A DNA stretch of 64,000 bases from Sparassis latifolia (Eukaryota; Basidiomycota; Agaricomycetes; Polyporales; Sparassidaceae). Below are positions 47,931-59,402 of this stretch, in pieces (position 1 is the first letter of the stretch; each line of letters opens with the position of its first letter). The notes beneath the pieces were generated by a model. The model had not been told where the DNA came from. It searched no databases and saw only the letters and a list, made by a program, of their open reading frames with translations. The translations under genes were made by a program, and so were the position numbers. The stretch is from contig CM031561.1 of assembly GCA_018466975.1 (NCBI GenBank), positions 2,232,001-2,296,000 of the forward strand, read 5' to 3'.

Positions 47931-49257
47931 ATGGCACAACCCCTGCCGGCGATCTCCAATGTTCCACCCGAGGTGCACAACTTATTCATCGACGAGTTAC
48001 GCGACGACAAAGCGAGCCTTGTGTCTTGCGCGTTGGTCTGTCGAGCATGGAACCCCTACAGTCGCCGCCATCTCTTTCACAGCATCTGTGTCATAGAAAA
48101 GGAGCACCGAAACGTGGCAGCATTCCTGAAGCTACTGAACAGCTCAGCGGATGTGCACCCGCATATACATGCCCTGACCCTGCGAGCATGGCCTCCTGTC
48201 CCGATGGATCCCATTTACTGGCGTTGCGGTACCCGCGAAGCCAGCAAGCCTAGCATTCCTCTCGACTTGCACGTCCTGGCAACGATTCTCTCAAACCTAC
48301 CTAATCTCCAGACATTGCGCCTGTTGGAGTTCGCATACACATACGCCCCTGAGTACGGTCTCCCACAGACGGCCTTCAAGATAGAGGAGCTCTCTGTGCG
48401 GCAAACCCCTCGGCAGCGCGAATGCTCCTTCAAGACGCTCGGAGTGCTTGCTCTCTTCGCTGAAGTGGACAGGCTCTGCTTGGAAGATGGGTCACGGCAT
48501 GACTGCGATCCGAGGAATGACTTCACCAGAAGGCCGGAGCACGAGTTGCTGAGTATGCCCAAACCCCGGGTCCATAATCTTACTTTCGGCTGGATCCAGG
48601 AGATGGACTACTATTGGCGTTACCTGCTCCCCTCGTCATCGTCATCGACCCTCACTGGGCTCGGGGCGGTATTTAAGCACAGCAAGGACTTCGGGGCCTT
48701 CGGGACTGTACTGTGCAAGGCCAGACACAGCATCCGCTCTGTGGAGCTCCGCATAACTTCCAGTTGTGAGTATCAATTCACAGACAATGTCGCCCTGATT
48801 GATGATTTTTGTCGCAGTCATCGCCAAGAATTTGAAGGCAAAATGTTTCGGAATCGATCTGTCCAAATGCCCGTCCCTTGAGTCTCTCGTTCTCGGCTTG
48901 AACCTGGTGGGAGAAAACAACCCGCTATGGCCAGTATACACGCACCTTCTCCGCCACGCCCCCCACACGCTGCGCGAGATCATCGTTCGCGTGTCCGTAA
49001 TGTGGCTGTACTCCACTTCCAAATTCTTTGCCGCGTTGCAGAGTCTCGACGGTGCGGCGATGGACAAAGTGTTAGGTGTGCGCGAAGAGCTTCGGGCGGT
49101 GAAGTTCGAGTTCACATGGGATGACAGGGAGAAGAATATTCCTGTGCACACGGCGCCACACCCTGACGTCGATTCATACCTTGTTACAGCTTGTCGCGAC
49201 ATACTGCAAGAGATGCTGCCCACGATTCACGCGAGAGGCTTGCTGCGCGTTCGTTGA
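47931..49257 (+). CDS. F-box domain protein
   Basis: Two exons (47931-48765, 48818-49257), 424 aa. The N terminus VPPEVHNLFIDELRDDKASLVSCALV followed by CRAWNPYSRRHLFHSICV is a typical basidiomycete F-box (residues ~10-60). The rest has weak leucine-rich periodicity (LHVLATILSNLPNLQTLRLL, CPSLESLVLGLNLVG, HTLREIIVRV) and no other domain. It is likely a substrate receptor for an SCF complex, target unknown. A TATATATT element lies about 100 bp before the ATG. It differs too much from the upstream F-box gene to be a recent duplicate. Confidence 0.85.
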
Positions 49258-49806
49258 AGACCTGACGTAGAATCTGGCACTAGCCGGGCAGTCATTGGGG
49301 CGGTCACCTTAGCTGCAGTTGGCAAACTATTTCCTTCTATCTGCTATTGATACGAAGTGCATGTTACATATAAAGAAGAGGAGTATTGAATGTACACGAT
49401 ACCTTTTTTCCTTGAATCTAGATTTGGTGCACGCATATAATGCCAGTACCCATGGGTTCTCCAGCAAGTCACCGCGATGGTTCGTTCATGAGTGAGGTCC
49501 AGATCTCAATATAGCATATGTATGCAATGACTTTCCTGGTCGTAGACGTACTGGTTGCTCGAGAGGAGTACAACCGACTGTATGTCTTCAGTTATAAGGC
49601 ACCTCGCTGCCGCCAACATGCAGTGTAGCTGGCCGTTCACATACTTCATTAGAAAATGAGACGAATGCATTCTCGCAATCATACCTGTGATCAGTCATAG
49701 CTCGACGTAATTCAATCCGAGTGCATACTGATTTATAAATTGACTTCTGAAAGTGTCGATGTTGCTCTTGGGAACGATGAAAACAAGCAACCACTATTTC
49801 ATAGTC
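49258..49806. other. Intergenic region at the start of a variable island
   Basis: AT-richer sequence after the second F-box gene. No gene, repeat or RNA was recognised. Confidence 0.45.
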
Positions 49807-50121
49807 TTATTCAGCAGCCCCAATAACTTCACAGCCTGCTGGAGGCACCTTCACCGCATACCTGGGTTCAACTGTCATCTGGATGACCACAGGAGGACTG
49901 TCGACAATGGTGAATAAGTCTATTCCGGGAAAGTTGAGTGCTCCTGGCCTGCAGTTGATATGCTCCGTCCGGTTTTCTTGTATGTGTTTGAGACTTCCTG
50001 CATTAAGCGTCAAATCGATAGTGAACATAGAAGAATTCATGAATGATGTGGGTTCCTGTTGAGAGGTGCGCATCATGTCTGCATGGGCAGTAAGTGTAAA
50101 GGCGGTTCCTGAGAATGCCAA
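49807..50121 (-). CDS. Possible hypothetical ORF, doubtful
   Basis: An open frame of 104 codons with beta-like hydrophobic periodicity (MFTIDLTLNAG, FPGIDLFTIVDS, PVVIQMTVEPRYAVKV). It is preceded by an acceptor-like GCATTCTCAG, and a second open stretch lies near 50290-50160, so it could be the last exon of a small gene. I could not join the parts with consensus splice sites and do not recognise the protein. It may be a decayed gene. Confidence 0.25.
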   Translation of the reverse strand: MAFSGTAFTLTAHADMMRTSQQEPTSFMNSSMFTIDLTLNAGSLKHIQENRTEHINCRPGALNFPGIDLFTIVDSPPVVIQMTVEPRYAVKVPPAGCEVIGAAE

Positions 50122-50582
50122 AACAAAAAGAAGACAGATGAGGAATCAAATATCTGACGAAGCTCTACATCCTGGATAGTAGCAGTCTGCTTGATTAGTT
50201 GATTCCAGATGAAGCGGGTCGTAATGTTCTGGAAATTGCAACCCCAAGTTGTGAGTGTAGACGATCCATTGAAAGGTCAGGTGCTAGTATGCAATTGGTG
50301 TAGACATCTGCACAGCATGCTTCCTACAGTATATCTGTGTCTAGTAGGGCAATGGAAGGCTGAGACATCACTAAGATAGGATGACTTTCGCTTGGTGAGT
50401 CACTGAGTGAACGAACCGCCGTGATGAGTTCCTGCTCGGTTGCTCAGAACGGTAGGTTTCGGGAAGTCAAACACCGTCCAAATAGTCCGAAACTGTGTGA
50501 ACAGAACGCGCACGAGTATAACGGGCGCGAGAATGTGACATCACTACCATAGTCACTTAACGGCTGCCTTATAGCGTTGCAC

Positions 50583-50990
50583 CTACAGGACGTACCCGAC
50601 GACAATGATGCGATAGACCGCCTCCCACTCGGCCTGGTCCATGCTCAACAGCCTCCCATGGAGAGCCTTCGTGCTCTCGTTACCCTTCACGACTGAACTT
50701 ATCCCGAGGCTAATGCCTACATTATTCACGAGGACGTCGACCAGTTTCTCGTGCTTGCTACCAGAGAGCCTCTTGATGGGCGCCTTGTCGGTGGTTGTCC
50801 AGGAGATGGAGGCAAGGTTGCCCTGTGGGTGCAGGTCAAGAACCGCCATTTCTTATCCGCAGTCTCGATGGCGTCCAAACGCCGCCTAGTGATGCAGGCG
50901 CGGGCGCAATTGGCAAAGGCCCAGAGGACGGAAATCATGGAGGCGGGGCAGGGAAGGAGCTTTTGTGGTGAACCAAGTCGGCTGTTGAGA
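50583..50990 (-). pseudogene. Decayed short-chain dehydrogenase
   Basis: The minus-strand translation contains SDR remnants: CITRRRLDAIETADK (second strand and helix), a TDKAPIKRL segment, then LVDVLVNNVGISLG (the NNAG motif) and DQAEWEAVYRI. The first two lie in different frames. The glycine-rich TGxxxGxG motif is absent where it should be; MISVLWAFANCARA stands there instead. The frame stops soon after GYVL, before the YxxxK catalytic site. It is therefore a truncated, frameshifted relic, unrelated in detail to the intact SDR at 16897-18208. Confidence 0.6.
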
Positions 50991-51194
50991 CATGGTTATG
51001 GCAGAATGGTACGTTACAGAGTTGTCGTCGTGAACATTGACGCGTACCGCCGCAGTCGGACGCGTCGTTCATGAGCTCATGTGACCGATCTTGAAGATGC
51101 GAGTCACATGCTCAATACTCCTTTGGCTGTCTCTCAACTGTCTCTACTGCTGCTGCACTCGAATACAGTTGATCAAGCTTCAAGCAAAACATAA

Positions 51195-52446
51195 ATGCTC
51201 GAGCACCGGGGTTTTGGCGTTTAGCTCGTGTGCGAACGGGACTTAGAGGAGTTTTCGGTCAATGTTGAAGACGAGCGGACAATTGGCTGTTACATTCCCA
51301 GTGAGGCTGGAAAGGTATGTGTCTTTGGTTGCTGCTTTACTAATGTTAGTGATGAATGATCATTCACATAGACCTTCTCCGTGGTTGTGAAAAGCAACTT
51401 TGATGCCTTGGTTGTTGCTCAATTTTTTGTGGATGGCGTCTGCGCGAATGAATTGTACTTGCATCCAAAACGTGAATGCACTTCAAGAGGACCATAAGTA
51501 ATTGAGAGAACCCTACAAGTTTGTTCCACTTAATGTCACCGGTATGGGGACATGCAACACCATGGGCGGTAGTATCTAATGTACTTTTTGCTAGATGACG
51601 AGATGATCGTGAACCCTCGTGATCCAGTGCTACGTGACCTGGGTACGATCGAGGTCCGTATCCTTCGAGCAACACAAGGGAAGCCCGCAGAGAGGGTTAA
51701 GGAGGGTGCCAAGTTGGAGGGCCACGGACCGGTGCATGAACGATGCAAGAAAGCAGGAACTCACCAGGTCTCGTACGTCTTGTCACTAAAATATCGAATA
51801 TGGTGCGACTGAAGCATGGTATATGTATGATGAAGCCATAGAAGTGACAAAGGCTGCCTTTCACTTTCCAGTTTACATTGATTCACTTGAATCTCCGTAT
51901 GCTACATTTCGTTTTCGGTACAGACCCAAGGGTGAGAACTTCAATCTTCTGCAGTACAAACTCATATCATGTTATTTTCGTACTAGACATATTGCAGGCC
52001 CAGGGCATCATTACGGTGAATAGAGCTGATGTTAATGATCAACCTTCCGGTTCGGGACTCTCGTTATACGGCACCTACTGCGGACACAGAAAGACTCAGA
52101 CATTGTTGTGCTTGATGGTCCACCCCCGAAGAAAGAATGTTGCTGGCACTCTGCTGAAGAGGACGTTAATCCTCTCGTCGACATCAGTGCTCTGCGTGGA
52201 GATGGCGAGATTGGTGACGATGCTGACCTCGCAGCCATAGAGGTGAAATTTTTTGTTGTGTGGCGTCGAGAGTCTTCTAATGGAATGGTGCTACTAAAGA
52301 ATCAAATTCGCTCCCTTACAGAGCAGCTAGAGCGCAAGAGACGTAGTAAAAAGAGACGGGCAATTGCAGATACCCGGGTCAAGAAGGAAAAGCTGCAGGA
52401 ACTTGACATACACATAGGAGAGTCCGACATCATAGAATTAACGTAG
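51195..52446 (+). pseudogene. DUF7918-type pseudogene, close copy of the 22208-23479 gene
   Basis: All six exons of the family can be traced in order: MLEHRGF (51195), DLEEFSVNVEDERTIGCYIP, SNFDALVVAQFFVDG, DEMIVNPRDPVLRDLGTIEV, HERCKKAGTHQVS, SPYATFRFRYRPK, LQAQGIITVNRADVNDQPSG, NQIRSLTEQLER and SDIIELT. The copy is broken: an in-frame TAG at 51222-51224 in exon 1, a TAA and a frameshift near the end of exon 2 (~51497-51520), and a frameshift in exon 5 (~52070). It resembles the minus-strand gene at 22208 more than its neighbour at 52762, which suggests a dispersed duplication followed by decay. Confidence 0.85.
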
Positions 52447-52761
52447 AGCTGATGCGGGCGAGGCTGAGCACTAGCCGTCACCGCGTTGTTCTACCACGCG
52501 CAGGCTCTTGGTCGCAGCTTACACCGAAATTCTAATATTCAATAAAATTATATTGAGTACTCTACGTGATATGATTTATCTCTGCAGAATTGTTTCCGAG
52601 ACTGGTGTTGCCTTGTTCTCGTCTTGTTTCCTCGATGTTACCAATACTGTCGCGTCGCGGTTCACGACTATCAACAACGCGAATGTCACGACTCGTCATC
52701 ACGCTTGATCTCTCTTCAAACCGCCGCCACACCTACTTACCGCCCTCTATCTCGAGCAGTT

Positions 52762-54252
52762 ATGCCACTAGAACTCGGCGGCATTCGTGTTGGGCTGGTC
52801 TGCGATGCCACACCGATGGATCAGTATGCAACGCAGCTTGAGACCCAACCTAACGGCAGAACGCGCAGACCCAAACAGATGGGCATGGCCAGTTGCTACG
52901 TACCTAGTGTCGCTGGGAAGGTGAGATGACCGACCCTTCTCCTACTTCATAGTATAAATGTGGTTTTTTGACAGACCTTCTCGATCGCTGTGATCAATAT
53001 GCGCACCGACGTGTCGGTCTCCGTAAACTGCTATCTGGACGGCCGATGCGTCCATGGCATGCTCTTTGCTCCGGGCGTACAACATATCTCGCATGGCGTC
53101 TACGTGTCCGAGACTGATTATCGGCCGTACCGTTTTGCAGACCTTCAGGTAACTGGTGAGTTGTCACTTTGGTATTCCCAGGCCAGCTGCGTTACTGAGC
53201 AATGTAGATGACGAGGCGATCGCGAATCCGAAGGACCCGAACTACGAAGACCTAGGCATGATTGAGATCCAAGTGCTTCGGGTCAGACAAGGAAAGTCTG
53301 TGCATGCGAATATCGGTGACACAGCCGAGTCCCGGCCGGTGCATGAGAGAAGCAAGAAGGCCGGAACACATCGAGTATCGTATGTCATAAAGCACGTTCA
53401 ATATGTCATGCACAAGCTCATCCTGCAACTTCAGATTCGGAAACAAGGTGCGAGGAGCGAAAGCTACCTGGGTCGATATCACCTACATCGATTCTGTGGA
53501 GGAGCCGTTCGCTACCTTCAAGTTTTTCTACAGGCCTCGAAGTAGAGTCATAGCGTACTCTTTTTCGCCAATGAGCTGATAAGTCGATCCCCACAGCGCT
53601 GCTACAAGCTCAAGGAATCATCCCTACTTCACCAGCGTCGAGGAAAGGCAAGCAACGAGTCCCCGATCCAGATTCCGTAGGAGGTCCCACAGGTATCAGT
53701 ACAGGTGTCGGGCTCAAAACAGAAGATAACAAGGATTCGCTCCGTCCGAACTTCAAGAACGAGGCTTTAGATGCGGATACCAAGAGACGTATTCCAGATG
53801 GAGAACCGAGCAACCGAAGTCCCCAGAAGAGACGTCGCATCGACGATTCGGGTGATTCTGCATCGGTCGCCCTTAAAACGGAAGTCGGAGAAGGATCGTC
53901 CAGAGCCAATCTGCCCTTTATCAAGAGCGAGCCTGTCGACGAAGACATCGAACCTTTAGTAAAGCAAGAGAGTGTTTATCACATTGATAGCAGACCGACT
54001 GGTAATATGGAGAGTTCTTCGAATCCTCATGGGCAGTCTAGGGATCACGATGATGAAGTTGCGTCGTTGAAGGTGAGTCTCGTCCACGATTTGGATCCAC
54101 TGTTTGCGATGGGTAGGACTGAATGCCTGCTTCTGCTGCAGGTGCAAGTTCAGACCCTGCAGGGTCGAGTGGACCGCCTAGAAGCACTTGTCCAGGAACT
54201 TCGTCAGCATGTCAAGATACCTATTGCTATTGATCTGACGGAGGACCCATGA
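52762..54252 (+). CDS. DUF7918-type protein with SUMO-site-like cluster
   Basis: Intact second family member, 401 aa. Exons are 52762-52920, 52975-53155, 53208-53379, 53435-53541, 53597-54072 and 54142-54252. Intron phases (0,1,2,1,0) and the sizes of exons 3 and 4 (172 and 107 nt) equal those of the gene at 22208. The conserved domain spans ~1-207 (MASCYVPSVAGKTFSIAV, VNCYLDGRCVHG, EDLGMIEIQVLRVRQGK, SKKAGTHRVSFGN, ATFKFFYRPR). The linker is charged, with a basic PQKRRRIDD cluster and four psi-K-x-E sites (LKTE twice, IKSE, VKQE). A short coiled coil (VQTLQGRVDRLEALVQELRQ) precedes a terminal IAIDLTEDP, like a SUMO-interaction motif. Nuclear function is inferred; the biochemical role is unknown. 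Confidence 0.85.
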
Positions 54253-54551
54253 TGGTTACAATACTCGTCGTCTCGTCGACGGTTGACCGGCTCTGAAAGC
54301 CGAAAGGCTTTATCTGCCTTCCGTGCGCCGACGATACTTCATTTCCCTTCTGGCTGTGATAATGCTTGTATCGAGTTGTGATAATGATCTGTTGCTAAGT
54401 ACATCCTAGATACCTATTGCATTACATTCTGGCATACATATTATCATGTACCTCGCTATCCAGTTTCCGGTTCTGCATCAGTGTGAATCTTGGTTATAAT
54501 CGCCTATACGCGACTGTCACGTTCACGTGCTTCGCGACCACCGTGGTGACC

Positions 54552-55293
54552 ATGACCATGACCGTTCCGTGTCTTCCATTCCGTTTTTCGACGTCGCTAA
54601 CCGAGGAGGATCGACTATTATGCTGGAGAAGAAGGCAAGAAAAGTGTGGATGCAATGTGACATTAGAAGACGAGAAGACCCTTAGTAGCTTCATTCAGAG
54701 TAAGCCAGGAAGGGACTGCATCAGTATTCTCATATCTTACGCTAAGGAAAGTACCCACTGTTTACAGATCTGGAATACTTCCCACGACTTAGTCGCGGTA
54801 GACTGTTATATGGTCGGCCGATTCAAGTTGGACAGCAATACCCTGCGGGTGCAAAGGTGTTCGAGTGTCCTTCGCGTGTGTCCTCCGTCGGAGAAGTTAT
54901 ATCAGTAAGTCCCAATCGTCGTCACTGTTGTATTGAGTCTAACCTCTTACGGCGATGATTAGGCTTATATGTCCGATCATTGGTTGACGAACAGCTTGCA
55001 TGTTGGCAAGGACTGGGTGACATTGAAGAAGTTCGCATATTACTCAAAAAGCTTGCTAGCCAAGATGAAATCCACCGTGTGGAGATCTTAGAAGAGCGCT
55101 GCTGTTTATGAGTGGAGAAAAAAGCTGGAAATCGTTATGTCTCGTGAGTTTGCTACCAGAGAGATCTAATTCTTTACCGACGATCGGCTACAGTCAGTGG
55201 TGCAAAAAATGGCAGAAGAAGGACGAGTGGAAAATGGAGCTCATAGACCCTACAGCATATACCCTTATGCGATATTTCTGTTTTGCCACCTGA
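54552..55293 (+). pseudogene. Highly diverged DUF7918-type copy, probably decayed
   Basis: Family pattern persists in scattered frames: LSSFIQSKPGRDCISILIS (cf. YVPSEAGKTFSIVV), LVAVDCYMVGRF (cf. VVSECYIDGE), LGDIEEVRILLKKL (cf. LGTIEVRFSRVK) and VYEWRKKAGNRYVS (cf. VHERCKKAGTHRVS). The last of these needs one more A in the A6 run at ~55124. The frame also breaks after LYQ (54899) and at ERCCL. No coiled-coil exon follows. It is older and more diverged than the copy at 51195. An active gene with unusual splicing cannot be fully excluded. Confidence 0.55.
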
Positions 55294-56061
55294 TTCGAGG
55301 TAACATGATATCGTGCCACTCATGAGCCAATATGACTGATTGTATCATGGACGATTAGAGATGTTGGTGACTCGGGGAATCGAATCATTGCTCCTCCAAT
55401 TTTCGACATATCTCTAGTCGCCTCATCAAGAGGCAAGTCAGACGAGAAGAAGGGCCTGCGGAGGCTTCGACCTACGAGCGAACAAGAATCAGAGGAAGCA
55501 CCGGTCTGTATCTCCCCACGCGGAAGATCGGCGTGTTAGAGCTGAGGGCTCTTCGAACATAGACATGAAGCCTGCCGTCGAAGCTCAGACTTAAGATGAT
55601 GACGAAGAAATGGCGTCCACGAAGGTAGGTGGCCACACGATTTTTCAGCATCACCTCGTGTTACTTGTTGCCTTCACTCTTCGAAGCAACTTTTGGCATG
55701 CCCAAGCCAGCGCATGGAAGCTAGGCGCCGATCTAGCCAGAAGGACGTCATCGTAGGCGATTGACGATGTTCGCAACCTACTATAACTTCTGGATTGGAT
55801 TATTTGTGCGTGGTCCACTACCCGCTTTCTCCATCACGCGTCACCCCTTGTCAATTAAAAATGGAAAGAACCGTATGATGGCTCACTTATACATTTTTAC
55901 ATGCCCCCAGCTGTTCTTCCATGTCATTAGGAGGGCAGACGAGGAGCATTGACGTGGATTCTCCCTCGAGGGAGAGCACTGCAGAGTGAGCCTACAGGTG
56001 AGCATAAGCGCATAACTTTGTATGTATACGTCACAGTATGACAGCATGATACAGCAAGGCT
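55294..56061. other. Intergenic region at the end of the variable island
   Basis: No gene recognised. Short frames on both strands lack support. It may include remnants of the linker exon of the decayed DUF7918-type copy and the 3' UTR of eIF3b. Confidence 0.4.
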
Positions 56062-58733
56062 CTACACCTCAACCACCTCTTCCTCAACCTGCTCGATGAC
56101 CTCGTCGATCCACACCTCGATCTCCTCCTTCGACTCCTCATGCCTCTCGCTTTCGCGCTCGATCTTCTTTCCGCGCCGCTTGCGCTCCTCAGTCATCTCC
56201 TCCTTGCACTGTGCACGCCATGCATTCCACTCGTCGACGAGCCGCTTGCGGAGGGCGATGAGTTCCGCGCTAACGTTGCTCTCCTCCGCAGCATCCTCTT
56301 CCTCAAACGTACGGCTGTACTCCTTGAGGTTCCTGCGGATCTGGCGCTGTTGGTCCTTGGTGAGAAGCGTACGCGGTCGCGGACGCCACAGGAACTGCTT
56401 GAAACGATCGAGGATGTGCTTCTCCAGCTCTTGACCCTTGAAGTCCCAAATTGCATAGCCATTTTCGAGCTGACGCACACAACGGAATTTAGCTCCTTCG
56501 CACCGACGTACACGCGAAGTATACATACTGTGTGTCTCCATGCACTTGCACTAGTCGCGAGGTAGCGGCCGCTGGGATCCCACTCGGCATCGGTGACGGC
56601 ATAGTGGTCGGCGGTGCCAAGTAGCTGGATGCCACTGCCCCATTCCTCCTTCGACGGGCCTTCCCGACGGCCGACATCATCGAAGTTGAAGTCGAGGTCC
56701 CAGAACTCGAGCTCTGATTTGCTCGACGAACCTACAGTCGCGAGTACGACATGGCGGCCCCGGGAGACCACCGGACGGTATTGCTGGTTCGTGTGGAGAG
56801 TGTTTCTGCGGTGACGGTGGTTAGGAAAGGATACGTAACTGCATTATCTTTGGTACACGTACTGAGGAGTTTGAAATCGCCCTTCCCTCGCTCTAGCTGG
56901 TAGAAACTGACATCAGTCTTGATGGTGACACCAGGGCCCGGGTTGCCAAGATTTGGATCGTTGCTAGAAATAAGAGCGAAGCGCTCGCCCTTGGGTTCCC
57001 AGGAGAAGTCGGTGACAGTGTCTGACATACGCGGTGAGAATAACACATCAATGCACCATACTTCACTTACCCTTCAGCTCCACGACCTCCACGGGGAAGT
57101 CCTTTTCACGCACACGGAAGATCTCCAGATTGCAGAAGATCGACTTCTTCGTTTTTGTATGACGATCCACCTTGACGCAGAGGAAGTCGCCCTGATTTTG
57201 CCAGTAGAGCTTACACTACATAGAGCACTGTTAGGGCTAGTCACATCGATATTACGAACGCTGTTACCTCAGTGACATTGAATAAGTTCTTCTGTCGCAA
57301 GATGGAGCGGCTAGGGAAATCCATTAGTACGACACGGGCAGGCTGGTTCGCCACTTCCGGCGTCCAGTATGCTAGCATGTTTTCCTTAGCCTTCTTCGTG
57401 CCCTTGCTTACTCCATCCGCAACCGCCTTCGTTTCCTTCTCGGCGTCCTCGCGGTCCTTGTCGCCATGTGGACACCACTCAAAGTCGATCACTCCCTCGA
57501 TCTTAATACTCTTCTTACCCTGCAGACCCATGCTCGGCAGCTCGTACACACTGATCTGCTGCCCGGGCGTCACACGCGCGACGAACTTGTCGTCTGGGCT
57601 CCACTTCAGCGAGGGCCACTGCATTTGCTTCTTCTCCTCGCCATCGGGGTAGACTGTGGGGAACGTCCGCAGTAGATTGCCGGTCTTGACGTCCCAGACT
57701 GCGATGTTGTTGCCCTCGTCCTCGGGTGAGAAGAACTGGGGGCCCTGCTGCGCGCCCTCGGGCACCACGATGGGGTCGTGCGACCAAGTAACGAAGTACT
57801 TCTCGCAGGGCGAGAAGTCGATGAGCTTGACGAGTGGGTGTGCAAAACGCTGCTGCTTCTGCCATGAGGCGCCGCCCCAGAGCTGTACACCCTGACGGTG
57901 CAGGGTGGCGAGATATGTTCCAAGAGGCGACCAGGATACATACAATTCTGTCCAGTTCTAGCCGTCATGGGTGTCAGTAGATGTCTGCGGCAAAGTTGGC
58001 GTTAGCGTACTGGTCGATTGAATGCGACCTCGCACTGCGACGGCTTTCCGTGCCAGTGGATTTCGACTTCGTCGTCACGGTAGGTTGCATACTGGTCCCG
58101 ACCTTGAGGATCGCCGAGCCAAGCACGGAGATGTTCCTACGCGCAGAAATTCAGCAGCAGCCGCAAGACCGGTGCGCATCGCGTACCTTTGCCACATATT
58201 GTTCAGGCTCCGGCTCGACATACGTCTCGTCCAAGTTGGCGTAACGCTCGATGTCAGTGAATCGATTGATCAAAAATGTGTGCTTCGTATCGAAAGGATG
58301 CCCGTGCATCGCATTGAGCGCGAAATTCGCCTCGTGGGCATTCTTGAATTCCACGAATATATACCTACACATCTGTTCTTTCAATCTCTCGCCTCACCAG
58401 AGAGAGAAGTAGACGGACCCTCTGCTCTTCCCGTTAGCATCGTTCCATGGTACTGTGATATCATCCGGCTTGATGGGCGCGCCCTTCCGCGAAAACTCCT
58501 TCGCGATCTTGACGAGAAGTTTCTCTGCCTTTGATTTATCAATGACCGGAACACCGTCGACGACCAAGACGTTGTCGAAGCCCTCCTCGTAGTGGACCTG
58601 GTATCTGGTACATTTACTCAGCCGTGCACACACCATCTCGGGATCTAGCCACTCACTTTGCTTCGATGTCGGTATAGTCAATTTCCTCGTCGTTATCGGC
58701 GTGGTGTGCGCCGTTTATACCGTTGGGTGCCAT
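56062..58733 (-). CDS. PRT1: Eukaryotic translation initiation factor 3 subunit B
   Basis: Core scaffold of eIF3, binding the 40S ribosome near the mRNA entry channel. It starts [20 protein letters not shown] (58733), then an N-terminal RRM ([38 protein letters not shown]). A nine-bladed WD-type propeller follows: [105 protein letters not shown] and [15 protein letters not shown]. The C-terminal helical tail is [30 protein letters not shown] and a very acidic/basic end used to bind eIF3 partners. There are several small introns. It ends EEEVVEV at 56062. The gene is complete. Its divergent upstream region carries a 26 bp tandem duplication. Confidence 0.95.
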
Positions 58734-59402
58734 AGTTTTGTGTCTGCAGGTCGTCGGAGGTAGTCTTAGTGGGCACACTGCAAACTTTTTGTCGGTGTGA
58801 CCCTGTTTTAGGGTTACGTTGCCCACTCACGCCTCGGTGATCGCTCGGTATGTCAAAAAACATATCTACATTTCCCTCACGCCCAACCAGGAGCTCGGAC
58901 GGCGGGGTTGTACTTGTGTAGCAGTAGTCTACTACTAGGACGGACCTCACTGCTATAGCGCTTATCCGCATCTCACTGCTATAGCGCTTATCCGCATCCA
59001 TTAGGAGAACAACGTCGATGACATGCGACAGGAACGATAGATTCAGACCACAGAGAAAACAAGAACAACTACACAAAACGGAACAGAGATTTCGCGAGGG
59101 GGTTTGTGAACAAATGTGGGGGAGCGCGCGTGGTGCTACGGAAGACGTATGTTACAGATCCCGCATGCAGAGATGGAACGTCGGGGCATAAACACAGAAA
59201 GGGTGCGTGAGCTGGCCGCAAGCGACAGCCATTCGAGAGCGTCGTAACAAACACAGAAGAAAGCCTACAATTGGAATGACGTCTGGCATGCATAACGAGA
59301 AGAAACGAGTGGACAGGAACGAACTAGATCACAACGAGAAAAGGAATGAGATGGGTCTGAGACATCAGATATTCAAGACAATGAAAAAAAAACCATGTCC
59401 AC
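58734..59402. other. Intergenic region upstream of eIF3b
   Basis: About 670 bp holding the eIF3b promoter and the 3' UTR of the three-RRM gene. Apart from the 26 bp duplication I see no element. The poly-A run near 59382 may belong to the 3' UTR. Confidence 0.5.
58946..58997. repeat. Perfect 26 bp tandem duplication in the eIF3b upstream region
   Basis: CTCACTGCTATAGCGCTTAT plus six more bases occurs twice back to back at 58946-58971 and 58972-58997 without mismatch. It is about 215-265 bp before the eIF3b ATG, so it falls in the probable promoter. The perfection implies a recent event. Each copy contains the palindrome AGCGCT. Confidence 0.9.
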
